From Trichostrongylus colubriformis (taxonomy: Eukaryota > Nematoda > Chromadorea > Rhabditida > Trichostrongylidae): a stretch of DNA of 64,000 nt. Below are positions 1 to 13,300 of this stretch, in pieces. Under the pieces are notes generated by a model. That model did not search any database. It saw only the letters and a list, made by a program, of their open reading frames with translations, and was not told where the DNA came from. The translations under genes and the position numbers were made by a program. The stretch lies in contig OZ022259.1 in assembly GCA_963978905.1 (NCBI GenBank), forward strand, positions 9,920,001 to 9,984,000, in the 5' to 3' direction. Every line of letters starts with the position of its first letter. The first letter of the stretch is position 1.

Positions 1-3000
1 GTGAACAGGCCCTTACTTTTCATTATTTGATCAATTTGAACCGCTCTCGAGCAGAAGGAAAAAGGTGGACTGGACGGCCAGAGACATCTCTGATTTCATC
101 AAGAACGGATATTCGCGCTTTCTCATCACTTGAGGGGTGGAGTTGCGGCCTCACAAGGTGTAGCCGCCTTAGTTTACACTATTCATGGCCTTCCTGTCCT
201 TAAAATCCTCATTCTTTCCTGTCGCTTTCGAAGGAATCGTCCACGAAACAAGTTTTTGTGCTCTCACACAGTTATGTTGTATTTGTTAATTACGGGCCAC
301 ATGTTCAAAGAAATCAAAATCTACAGAGATACTTCCCTGGAGATCCTTCTGCCCACGCGGGTAAGGTAGCCACACTGGGAAGGCTGTGGGCAGAACGGCG
401 GTCGGTACGTGCTCGGAAGGCGATGTGAGGAAGGACTGAAGATTAGTGACGTGAATTTGAGAACCGCCGCTGCTTCCTTCACAATCCTAGTGGCTAGCAC
501 ACGATAACTGCGTGGCCGAAACTTGAAGGAGATGCATCTCCGACGGATCTAGATTTTATCGCGTGATTGCCCGTAGTGGACAAATACAACATAACTGTAG
601 GGGAGGACTCAAAAAACGAATGTTCGTGGACGATTCCTCTAAGGACTGAAGGAGCCATATCCTGCAAAAGAAACTACCCAAAAATAAGGTTACTGGCAGA
701 CAGTATGAGCTTATAGACACCTATCAGAAGTTCAAATATCACTGATTAGCAGTTCAAGAGTGTATATTGATCAATCGCTGCAAACCATACCCTAGCGTAC
801 TAGGCCATGTACGGTGTCTCATTCAAATGACAGGCTGAAAAGACAGGTCAAGAGGGACCTGTTTTTTCAATTGTAATATTACCCGTTCACAAATCATCAT
901 CTGAGGAGTGTGTCCACAATAAGTGCTGACGATGAGTCGCCGTTTTGCTGAAAGAGCACGCTAAACTCTGTTGTTTTTGCTTTTCGATAACCGCCGCAAC
1001 CGTCGTTGCAAATGTTGTCACGAAGATGCTAAGTTGTGGGCAGTACATACACTCAGCTCTGATGAGACTGCAACTTGCATTCATGCAGTTTGGCCACCAT
1101 GCTTATCCATTGCTGAACCGACTCCCCATGCGCCCTCCCTCAGCTTCCCAAAAAGGTACTATGTGTATGTACAACTTTATCTATAAGATAGTGTGAGTTG
1201 GAAAGCCACGGCAGACATATGTACCAGCAAAAACTTCACGGAATATGCGCAAGGCTTCGATAGAGAAACGGATAAGCACGGTGGTCAAAATGCATGGGTG
1301 CAAGTTCGGGTCACATCCTTCGTCTAGAGTCTTGCCCTGCAAATTCCCAGTTAAGCGCTAAATTCTAGATCACAGCCAACGGAAGATATGTACTTCAGTC
1401 GTTCCAATTGTCCAGTGCCGACTGAGCGCTCCGTTTTTTTCCTCAGATAACCTCTCTAGCGTTCTATGCGGGCGATCGTTGTTCGTCATCGGCACTTGAA
1501 ACAGTCCACATCGATGCTGCGCACGCGTATCCCTTTGCTTCCAGTAATCATTCATCCTCACTCACTGCTGCTCTAAGGGTTATCACGGAGCAGTCGACCA
1601 ACACGATGTCACCTCCTGTTGCGCACCGATTTATTTCCGAACCACAAAGGTATTGAATCTACTAATTTCACAATAAAAATCAGGAAATATTTGCTAATGA
1701 TGAGGGTAAAGGTGGGACTTTGTCTTGTTTCTGACCCGATTCCTAGAAAACTGTGCAGAAACAACAAAGATGGCCTTTTTGCTGTGCGGTAGCCAGAACG
1801 TGTATACGAAAACCGTTGATATGCTTCGAGTTTCTGGCTGCTGGTGCCATACGCATGGTTTTCTTATTTCGCTCAGAAAACCCAACAATTATGTGCATAT
1901 AGGACCTACTGATGACTGAGGTAGTGCGGGTATAGCTAAGCCACAACAGGTGCTGGAATTATTAGATTAATCTGTGGAACAAGATCCTCCCAGAGGAGCA
2001 AAATGCGCAGTACTCTATGCTCCATCACCTAGTACCATGCTTGTCAGGGAGGATGCAAGTGATTAAAGTGATCACGAAAGATGGCTAGCTCTTCAATTAA
2101 CTGTCTTGTCTATGTTATCTAGATTGGCATTGAAAAGACTCACAATATTACATGGAGGTCATATGCGTGACGCATCCCGGAAGGTCCTTCTGTCGTTCTC
2201 AAAAAAAGTACACTTGTCTTTAGCTTCCGGTCAGCTTCAGTCTTAGTAAGATCCAAGAGCTTTGACTGCTCTTGGTTTCAGGTTACTGACTTTGTATCCG
2301 TTATGGTTTTATTCTCGTCGAATTCATTTTGCTGTTATTATACTACTAAGTTGCAATAGGTTCAAGGCATTTTTATTTCCCTCTGTCTCACAAGGCTCTC
2401 TATATATAGTGCTAGTTGTTGTTCGATTACTTTAATTCTTGGAATTCGCGCTTTCGGCGTTTACTCTTCTTCGTCTGTCACGTCAAAAAATACTCTTACA
2501 TAGGTATTCGATAAATTTTAGCTCAACCAAACAGTGCTATTTGCTTTTGACCGCTAGTGATTTGCTGTTTAGAAGAGGTTTGCTGTTTGCTGTTAGTTTA
2601 GAAACGGAGTAATTGGAGGGCAAAAGTTCACTTTTGTCATCTTGAGGTGCAGAAAAGCTGACCTTCTTCGCGTCAGGTGGAATCATATAAGGGAAATAGC
2701 CCATCACTAATCAGTTAGCTTTTGTAATTGGAGCTTTTTCGCTCCAACAGAACTGTTTGATGAATTTCGATTTTCAGCGAATAAAAAAGGAGAGGTGCTG
2801 AGAGTATAGGATTTGCTGAGCACCTCCATTTCTAAGCCTTATAAATATTAAACTATGAGAGGACTCAAAACGAGAATGGTACCTCCTTGTAAAGTAGAAG
2901 AAGCTTTATCGAATGCATGAGTGGATGTTCCAGTTAATCTCGATGGTATGCGCACAAGAAGAGGTACCGCGATTGCACATCTCTGCTGCGTCCCATTTCT

Positions 3001-3116
3001 AAGCCCTAAAAACAGCAAACAATTAGTTCAAATAAAAAGCAGTACATACCGTTTTGTAGAGTAGTACCGAAAAAGCTCTATCAAATACATATATGCATAA
3101 TTTTTTTGCATACATA
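1..3116. other. Region upstream of the Tyr/Arg/Ser-rich gene
   Basis: No convincing exon was found. It contains one palindromic element (231-638) and, towards the end, a degenerate tandem repeat (from 2826). From about 640 to 2825 I see only A/T-rich sequence with scattered short open frames. Confidence 0.5.
231..638. mobile_element. Palindromic element, family C (AGGAATCGTCCACG ends)
   Basis: The left end AAGGAATCGTCCACGAAAC is mirrored by GTTCGTGGACGATTCCT at the right. The shared subterminal motif TATGTTGTATTTGTTAATTA/GGGCCACATG is found in every family member in this window (7960, 25251, 43402, 58525, 63621). The flanks do not show a clean duplication. Non-autonomous, no coding capacity. 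Confidence 0.75.
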
Positions 3117-3290
3117 ATGACTTCGATGTCAGACGAAGAAAGGAAATTCAGGCTGTGCAATTTATCTTAAGAACGCTCCCTTCTAAACCTCATGAATAGT
3201 AAATAATCAAAGGAATCGAACAACAAATATCATTACTCTGTAGAACAGAAGATGTACTATCGAACATATATCTAAGCTTTGTCGAAAGAT
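2826..3290. repeat. Degenerate tandem repeat, about 165-185 base units
   Basis: Three units begin with similar text: CCATTTCTAAGCCTTATAAA at 2826, CCCATTTCTAAGCCCTAAAA at about 2992 and CCCTTCTAAACCTCATGAAT at about 3178. Each is followed about 60-75 bases later by a GTAGA(A/G) motif and a TATCGAA/TATCAAA motif. Function unknown. Confidence 0.5.
3117..3154 (+). CDS. Candidate first exon of the Tyr/Arg/Ser-rich gene
   Basis: An ATG at 3117 opens a short frame (MTSMSDEERKFR) that reaches a possible GT donor at 3155 in phase 2, exactly the phase needed by the acceptor at 4306. A GC donor at 3152 would also keep phase. Both donors are weak. The segment also lies inside a degenerate tandem repeat (2826-3290) whose neighbouring unit has an alignable sequence, which argues against it being a conserved exon. 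It is the only phase-compatible start I found upstream; the true first exon could lie elsewhere. Confidence 0.2.
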
Positions 3291-4305
3291 GGAGACGCCG
3301 TTGTGAAACACAGGGAATAAAAAACGGCACGAATTTAGTGAACAACCTAATAAATGCATTTTTCATTCTTTGTTCCTCCCACGAACTGCATCTACGAGCA
3401 TCCTGGCCGCGATGGAGTCAATTAGTACATGGACTACTGGACTACTTTATAAAAGGATTTTGACCTACCGTTCTTGAGTTTATTGGTTCCGTAGATTTGA
3501 TGACGGACTAGGGTTCAGCCGAGGTCGATGACACTATATTAACAATATTTAAAAAGGTAAGAAAATCGCCATACTATATCGACTCAGCGACTCCATGTAA
3601 CAGGAACTCAGAAAACAGATCAACTGAATTTTTCAGCACTTTCATTGATTTGATATTCAAATTCAATTTCAAATTTTTCAAGTGACCAGTGTATATTTCA
3701 GAGCAGTGCCTCCTCTTTTCTATCGAAATTATTGTTGTTATATGACATTTGTTCAACCTATCAAAAAATCACCCGTTGAAAAACGCTCTTCCTTAGGGAT
3801 ATAAGAACAAAAAATGTTTCTGATCGTTACCGCTCGATTTTTGACCCTACCGGGAATAGTGAAATAAATTAATCAAAAACCGAATAAAATAAGGGTGCTA
3901 TCGCGATGAGGGTGGACTCTCATGGAATGTCGAGTATTTAGGCTTGTTGGCGTTCCATTCTGCATGGCGTATATTTGTGGCATTTAAGTTTATTGGCGTG
4001 CCATTCTGCATTCTGCCTAGGCGTTAGCGGAGGGAGGAAAGAGGTCACTTTCGCCTCATTTTTTTCTTCATTACGGTAGCACCTGTATAAATGGTGAAAT
4101 AATGCAACAAGTCAAGCAGAAATATGTCTAATGTAATCTTTTGACCAGAAATACTTCATTTATTGGATACTAATTTTCTCATCGTCAAAAACACGTGTTT
4201 TATCTATCACTGGCTCTCACAAGCAATTCTAGTTATCCTTTGACACATCCAATCATTATATGTATATCTGTAATATTAAATTATTATATATCGATACTGT
4301 TTAAG

Positions 4306-7300
4306 AGAGTCAGCGCTCAAAGCCGCGAAAGCGCTCTTAGAGGCATCGAAGGACAAGACTTGGGAACAACTCGTCAGCAGGCAACTCGACGGCATCCAAG
4401 GTCGTCCTTATTGCGAAAGGTACGGCATTTCTACGTTTTAACTGAATTTATACTAAAATAAATGGCCATTTTTCCATTCACTTCTCGTGAAACCATTTCT
4501 TAGAAATGGACAGACATATCCGCTGACATTCGTTGTTTACTTACTGCGACAGCGATTTAGCTACTGAAAGATCCGAAATCGATTTGTGGTCTTAGATCGT
4601 CAAATAGATGTGATTCGCCTAGACAAACTGAGACGATCAAACACAAAAAACGTTTTAAAATGGTTGAACAGTGAAAAACAGTCTTGCATATGGCCTTGAG
4701 ACTCAAGTAGGACTCATTCACTCATAAACATTACTTTCTGTGGCTGTGACTCCCCACAAGCGGTGGAGCCATCGGCGAGTTTGTTGTTCTGTTACTGAGT
4801 TGAGAGCTTTCCCGAAATGATGTCGGAAACGGTAGAGGGAAGGAGGCACTTGTCCGAGAACTCGACAAATCAAGAGCTCCAAGCCATCTTCAGGTCTCTG
4901 AAGAAGACGAAACGGTCGAAACGTTTGGCCACGGATAAGGGTTTCACTTTAAAATCTCGAGTGGCATAATAAACATCACAATGACCTCAGAATATTATTT
5001 TTGCAAAAAAAAATACCCTCAATCTACTTTATATATGAGCAAATTTCCACGCCACCCATTTTTCTAACCTACAAATCTGATGTCAGAATTTGAGATGCTG
5101 CAAGTTTGCGATACCGGTATCATTATATGCATCAAGTTCGATAGATTATCATTATAAAACATATCAAGTTCGATAGATATGGCTAAATTGAGTTTTTGAG
5201 GGCCGACATTAAAAATTGTTCAATTTTTCAGGTTATCAGAGGAAGAACTCGAGAAAAGCCCAATGTCGTATCGCGATTCACTTCGTATTTACCGCAGTCG
5301 CTCAGTCGATCTCGGCTTTTTGTCGAGGTTGGTTCAATCTTCAATAAGCCTTGAATTCATTAACATTTCACTTATTTATACCTGTGATAATAATGTTGTC
5401 TGAAGACTATGCTCTTCGAAGACATTATTTGTTTCACTCTGAATCCCTTGCAGCGTAACTGGTATGTACCCTTATGTCGGGATTTCGCACCGCGGCATAG
5501 CCGCAAGCGAGACATAGCGGACGAGCTAAAGGCACCATGTCGTTGGGTCCCGAAGCGATTACAAGTCAACTGCGTATCGCGCCATTAGCATTAGCATGTA
5601 ATCGTTTAAGACCCAACTGCCGGGACGCACATAGCACGCACACACTGCGTCGCACGCTGCTCGTTGTCGTGCAAATCCTGACATAAGGGTACACACCCCA
5701 GCGTAACTATTGAGCTTAGGAATTGGCAGGGAGATTGCAGTAGTCATTTTACTGTGAAGAGTCTGCAAATAATATGTATACGCCCATGTTGTTCGAAATA
5801 CACATAGTGACCAAAGAAACATCATGTAAATCACTCCGGTCATTCAAGAACTCACCCTCTACTCTCACTCTCCACTCCCGTTTTCGTCCTCCTACCTCTC
5901 TTTCACGCTGCTTTCCATTTCACGAATGAAGCACCCCATACCAACAAAGCTTCTGAATGACTCCTATAACTCTCATGCACTCAGACTCAATAGAATATCT
6001 GCCCGCCTTTCTCGATCTGGTTGGGTGTCATTCCAGCATAAACTTGCACGCGTGTGGCGCGCGATGCGATGTGTACGAGCTATGTAGGGACGCCGTACTA
6101 CTTGGGTCTTGGGGATATTACGCCTGAAATAAAGCATGAGACACCTCGGTCGTTTTGGACCCTAGCAGGCACTTATCGCTCGCCCACCTGCGAGACAATG
6201 CGAATTTTCTGGCATAATGGCATGCACCCCTTTCAACTATAAAGGTAGATGTCCGACTTTGTCACTTCGCGCATTGCAGAGCCGCAGAATATCGCGGAAA
6301 ATCACAGAATCGATGGTCTCCTTCTGCTCATAGTAGAAGATCCTAAAAAGACAACAACTTGCTCCGGGTGCAACACCGAATTTGACATTTTGCGCGAGGT
6401 AAATTGAGCAGCGCGCAATAGGAGCAAAGAGACTTCCGCCACCAACACCCCACCCCACTCTTCTGAAGTTGTCTCAAGTTGGGAGATTCTGGGAGATCCT
6501 TTGGCATTCGATAAGCCAACCTTGATGGCACAGTTCGCAATAATTTTCGTGCGTCTTCGCACTTCATAAAGTCCCTGGGTGTGTTAGACAAAACAAAATG
6601 TGAAGAAAATACAAAGAAAACTTCAAGAACTTGTAAATAATTGGATAATGAGGTATTCCGACCATTCGCTCCGACAAATTTGCAGCCTAAAAGCAAGCAT
6701 TTCAACAAGTTTTCATGCGCAGATACTATCCGATGAGGTTGTTGTTACAATGGGAGTTTCTCCCATCGTTTCTTATCGCAGCGGTATCATGCCTCTTAAC
6801 CACGTAGACGCCACCGCTGCCACTCTGGCTAAGAAGGTGGATGTAGCTCATCCTGAGACAGTGGTCCTCATCTCATTTACGGGTTCTTCACAATCCATTT
6901 CTGAGCGCCTGATAGGTCGTGACATAAGGACTCGGGTGAGGGTTTATCAAACTCTCGCACTCTGCCCCACTCACTCTTGCCACGCATTATCACTCTGGAC
7001 ACTCACTCATGTCCGTAGGCCACGCCCTACCAAGCGCTCCGAAATGGAGTATCGTGTCTAGCGCTCACCCTCTGCGGTGATGGCACACGCTCTAGTGCTG
7101 TGGAAGGGCCTGACTACTCGCGCATGAAACCAAGATACTAATATCATTGTGAACCGAATCTTTGATATCTTCCGTGAGACCACACATGTGTTACAGGGAG
7201 AGCTACCTATCGCAGTGGAACCGAGAACGAACACCAGTACACAACCAGGAACGATATCGAAGCCATGTTAGACGCAGTTATACACCTGTAAGAGAAATCG

Positions 7301-10300
7301 CAGCCGTCGAGGTAAGGCTACAGTGTTATCGTGCATTCCGCAAAACGTTACCCAGTTGCTATTAGTCCGTGCTCACTTTTTGACAGTAGCCGCTTGCATT
7401 TAACTCGATACTTATCCTCGAACAGAAGAATGGGTAACCCATTTGTACAGAGTTAGTTTCCGGTCGAACTCTAAGATTTTCTAAAACAGGTACTTGCATA
7501 CCGAAGCCATAATTATCCAGCCTCAGTGCTACATACAGTCCATTTCGGAGCACTTGATAGGGCGTGGCCTACGGACTTGGGTGAGAGTGTATCAAACTCT
7601 CTCACCCCGCCACACACTCGCACTCCCGCCACTCAGCCCACGCGCTATCTAGCGCAATGGACTGTACATATGTTGAGGTGGCAGCTTGACATCGGTAGTA
7701 TCATGGCTTTACACGACTGATGTGTTAATGACCAGCACAGCAGTGCGCTAAATGTCAGTAAGATACAGCACCTCGAAATCTTAGTCATTCCGAGGCATGT
7801 TGCACGATAAAAGGTATACAACGCTCGAGATTACTTCACGAAGGTAGAACGCAATACCTTCGAATGACAGTGGAGAATAATCGTAGTGAAATAATCATTG
7901 AAAACGAAACAGTTTGGCTGCATTCCCAATCCAGACCAAGGTGAAGCTTGCGTCCTTGAGGGAATCGACCACGGAAAAAATTAGTTTCTTTGTTACCCTT
8001 ATATTTATGTTGTATTTGTCTAAGAAGGGCCACATGCAAAGTTTCGCGCAAAGAAAGCGAGGATTCGGCAAAAAACATAGCTCCATATTCTTGGCCGAGT
8101 GGGCGGGCCTCCAAGTAAAAGCCCCGTCCCGTCGTCCGCCGCGGCTGGGAGCGCAGAGTGGGACTGTTTGAGTAGCTTTCTTCCCATAAAATGCGTATTC
8201 GGCAGCGGCGGATAACGGGGTGGGCACTTGCTCGAAGGCCCCGCTCACCCGGCCGAGACCTTGTGCTGCTGTATCTTGGCCGGATTCACTTTTGTTCGCG
8301 TAAAACATTGTATGTGGCCCTTATTAGAATGCAACATAAATATATGGGGAGCAAACAAATTCATTCTTTCCGTGGGCGATTTCTTGAAGGATTGACCTGT
8401 TTAGCAAACCCGACACCTTACTCGTGTTCTGCTTTTCCGAGAACAAAGTGATGACGACTGACTGAATTATGGCAGTTTACTTTTTCAAAGTGCCATGCTA
8501 TGGCAGCACCACTTCAAATCGTGAAGTGTGAAGTGGGTTGACTAGGAAAATAGCTTCACAGCTGTTGTCTTATTTCATGTTACACACGTCGTCAATTCGC
8601 CCACACATCGAGCTTCCTTGAGCCGTCAAAACAAATCTGTGCTCGATTACTGGGGGTGCATTGATTGATAATACGCAGGTTATGGGCTTTTTATGGGATC
8701 GGGAGCACTGGTGTACAAATCCCGCAGACAGAGTGCCCATAATCACAAAACAAAAAAAGGTAGACGGAGATCTACGCTTTATTCATCAATCCCTTTCAGG
8801 GATACAGCAAATTCTATTTCCATTCAGAATCCTGGTGGCAGGTGAATATATGGCTACTAAGTGAGCCGTAGGCTCCAATGGATGTACTAGTCAGTTTTTA
8901 TTGTCTCAAACGGATCACCTGCTAATACTTCAAATGGATGGAAGGCTTGGTCGGTCTGGGAAGCATAAATCCATGGTTTGATCTCTAACCCTGAACCATG
9001 CAAGTACTACATAGGTGGGCGCTATTTGTAAGTAAGTTCGCTACCTCCATCACCATATCCAGGAATAGTACGAACCGATGCATATTAAACTATAAAAAGA
9101 ACATAAAAACACTAAATATAAGCCAAGACAATCCACCCCCAGCAAGCTTGCCACTCAAGCTTGCTGACGTGACTAATTGTGCTTGACTCTCCGCCATGAT
9201 ATCGCCTTCTCGACCCAGATGAAGTGATAAATGATGTTGTGTCGTTCAGACAATTTTTACAAAAAATAGCAAACTAGCATTGAAACCGGGAGATAGAGAA
9301 TCAGACTAGAATCGTGACTTCGCCTGCTGCTCTTCCGAATTCTAATTTTATCTGACGGATGTGTCATTTTAAATAGCTACCATCGTTTCTCCAAAAAAAG
9401 CCAATCCCAAGGAAATGCACTTGCAATGTAATTGCAACTTTTCCTGAAGAAAAGCGAATGTGGAGGGCACTGCTAGCACAAAACATCGAAAAAAAAGAAG
9501 AATAAGTGATGAGAGAGGAAGAAACAGAAAAACAGACAAGCAATTTTATTTTCCGACGGGCAGAAACTTTGAGCAGTCGATCAGCAGGAGCCATTTACTT
9601 GATGCTATTTGATTCCAGTCACCGTTTGTTCTTCTATGAGTCCGAGCGCATTATTTTGTAAATTCAAATGAGATCTACATAAACAAACTAATAAATACCA
9701 ATAAAAAGCACAAGTGGAGTGCATTGAAGAGTATTCTGGCGGCATCTGACCAGTGTATCAATCGTGATCCGATTTTGAAAAACCCGAATCGTCCAGGCCT
9801 CCCTTCACAACGCCGTCTTTCTATTTGTCATTCCCTTTTGTTTTCTGTTGCTCTCGCATAATGCACTGCATACCTATTTTACAGCAGTACACAGCTTTTC
9901 CAGCTGTCTCCTGTCGACTCATTTTGTTTGCCTCTCTGCTCCATGCTTGTCACTCAGAACAGAATCTATCCTTTCCTGGTATCTTCAGACCTTCATCCCT
10001 CATTGCTTTCCTTCTTTACCGTGTTAAAAGCGAACTTTATCTAAGCATTTACAGGGGAATTAGGGTAGCAGTTAAGTAAGCCAGAACGGATACTTCTCCC
10101 TATAAAGCATGAAAAAATTTCCAGCAGCGAAATTTAAACTGCCTGAAATTCGATGTGACTGAACTGTTGCTCAAACTCCACAACTCCACTCGCTTGCACT
10201 AAAAATATTTTCGGTTTATCTCATACACTTTCACCGCTTATCCGCCCATGAAACCGATTAACTATTGCACGACATTCATGTGTCTCAAACGCTACAGCTT

Positions 10301-13300
10301 ATTGTCCAAACCGCTCCATTAATCCTTAATGTAGCGTTTTTTTTTTTGAATTGGTCACGGAGACTTCCAGAGGGTTGCTAGAGGACTTTCTTTTTCATCG
10401 CCCACTACTGTTTTCCTCGAATCTCTACGTTTTCTGCAACCACGCCCTCTCATTTATCACTTTATTCGATAATTATTGGGTCATTCCATTACCAAGCGGT
10501 GTCGTTTTTTTTTTCAAACGAAAATTTTTCATATAAAATACAAGTTTGTGCAACTAGTCATTCGGAAGAGATTCTTCTGCTCTACAAAAAAGATTTTCAA
10601 TCTTGAGTACATCAGAACGGCACTGATTTCCATACTGACGAAGGGGTACATCCAGTCGACAAAAATTGACCAAACCGGCAAAGGATCAAAACTCTATATT
10701 TCACCTCCGAAAATCAACCGTTCATGTGTCTCGTACTCAGCCCCGATCTCTTCTATGAGTTTCACCAAGTGGTTGCTTGAGAAATGGCGTCGCTCTTTTT
10801 CTGAATCCCTTTTTCTGAAAGCACTTATATTTATTTGAGATAAAACCTTCCCTTTCAAATTCTTTGTTCAACATTGCTTCACGGAACATTTTGAAGGACT
10901 TCCTCTACTACATCAAAAACATGTTTCGATTTTGTTTTGGCTGCGATTCAGATTGGATTTTTATACCATGTAATAGGGGTCCTGTTAATATTATTCCACA
11001 GTTTTTTCATTGAAAAGTAAAGGAATCCGATCAGTGATGCTTCCCCGTTCCTATTCACTAACTCCTCTTGAAATTTCACCCGTTCTTTCAGCGGACCTGT
11101 TGAAAAGAATTTTCTCCCTTCGATTCGACGAAATTCTCAAAAATCACCCATGTTATGGCGGAAAAACTAAATTTGGCAAAGAGCGACGCTATTTTTCAAG
11201 GAACCAAAGTGGAACTTGTAGGAAAGGTCGGGGCTGAGTACGAGACACATGACTGATTGATTTACCAGGAGTGAAAGATAATATTTTAATTAACTGCCGG
11301 TGAGGCCAATTTTGGTTGACTTCACTAACCACTTCGCCGGCCTGAAAATCAGCCCCACTATGACCGACAGAGAAATTAAGCATATTATTTCGTAGATCAA
11401 AAAAGTCTTTTGAATGTAGAACACTTGTTGCATAAACTTGTAAGTTTATAGAAGAAAATTTTTGTTTGAAAAAAGCGACATCACTTAGGAATGATCCAAT
11501 AACTTATTGTTTTTCTACCAGTAATGGAACTTATCGCAGCAGTTTCTTGAAGTGCCTGTATGCGCCGGGATACTTCCACATAATGGCTGGAGTGAAACTT
11601 CGGAGAGCTCCGTCACTTCAGGTAAACCTCATCCCTTCCTCTACAGATGCCAAAAAGGGGATACATTCTTCTGACAATACGTTTTTACCTCTAACTTCAT
11701 CGATACGCTTATACGATCACGAAACCCCACGATGGTCCTTCATGTGTACCAGATCGAGAGCGTCTGCCAAGCCACCATTATGCGAAGTTTCATCTTATAA
11801 CTCAACATCCTAGACTTCCTCACTTTCGCACATACCAAACTAATCTCTACCCACACTTGGTGGTCACGGGTTGAGTTCGGGTGACGCATTTGCGTATCCC
11901 GTACAGCTAAGCGTGGAAGTACCATTACACTGAGCGCTCAACGGTAGATGGGTCATGTAATATGTTACAGTGGATCATATCAGAGCTGTACAGGCTGCCC
12001 TTACGGAACCAGAGCGACAGTCACATGAGAATTGATCACAAGTAACTTGGTTAGGGAGTGGTGCAGCTGTTCTAAGCCGATGAATAAAGATAGCATTAGG
12101 GGGAATGTGGTAATGGAGAAATCCCTACAAGAAGTCACTCACATGGTTGTCCTGGGCCTAAGAAGACTACCTGTGGCGAAATTCCGGTGAAAAACACGCC
12201 CTTTCGAGCTGTAGAAGCGCCGCAAAACGCCGCAACCGCCCATCTGTCCCGCCTCTTGTTAAGTCGATCCCGCCCCCGGATGACGTAATCCCCGATTGAC
12301 TGGGGTGGGGGCGGTCAAGGAGATGCGGCAGGATCGAAGCTTTTGCGGCGCGCTTTTGCAGTTTTAGCTTGAAGCTCACTCAAAAAAAAAGATGCTGTCG
12401 TATTTCCAAACAATCCCTTGTGTTTACTGTGCAATATGCCAATGGAAACAGATCAGACTACCCGCCTCTTGACGGACAAGTCGTCCGCGTCGAGAATCAA
12501 CAGTGGAAAGGGGGTCCTATTTCTCGGGTTTTTGGCCGATTCCATCCGTTGTTTCTTCACTGTCCTCTTACTAGGCATCTCGACTTTCACATTTACTACT
12601 CTATTTACTTTTCTGCCTAATTTACCCTAATGCTGCCTTTAAGTCCTCCGACGATGATGGCACACAGTTTCTCCTTCTGATGACGGGGAAAGTTTAAGAA
12701 CAATCTGCATTTGCTTATCGAGAGACGCTTCAGGAATATTTTCCTCCATTACCTCATCTTTCCGTTACTATGATTCGTATACGCGGCCACTATGAGTCGT
12801 GTGGAAAATGACTCTTTTATGGCACTTCTATGCAGCCACTTCGTTCAGGCGTTTCAAATCACCTACACTTTCAAAAAATATTTAGAGCTGATAATATCAC
12901 TGTCAAGTCGGGAAAAATAACCGTGGTTGAAAAATTCATGAAAGATGGGTAGGAAGGCAGAAAAAAGATTAATTGTGTTCCAAAGATTGTCATGCCCTGT
13001 GCCCTTTTAATTGATCGATTAATCGATTGATTAGAGAGACTTTGCATAACTCAATGTTCATAAAAACAACACGGATTGCAAAACTCTACATGCATGCTGC
13101 TACCAAATGAACCTTCCAACATTCGCTCATTTATATATTCCTATCGATTAGAAATGCATGTAACGAATTTCAGCCAGTGTACGACACCCGTCAACCGCTC
13201 ACCTCGTATCGTGCACGTACGCCGATTGCGATGGTGACCGCACCCTATCACACCAATATTCAGTACCGGTCCGAGGATCAACCATTCCGTAAATATGACG

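Noticed and set aside
10476..10838. 120-codon plus-strand frame
   Set aside because: Lys/Phe/Ile-rich, poly-T driven, inside an intron of the Tyr/Arg/Ser-rich gene, no motif.
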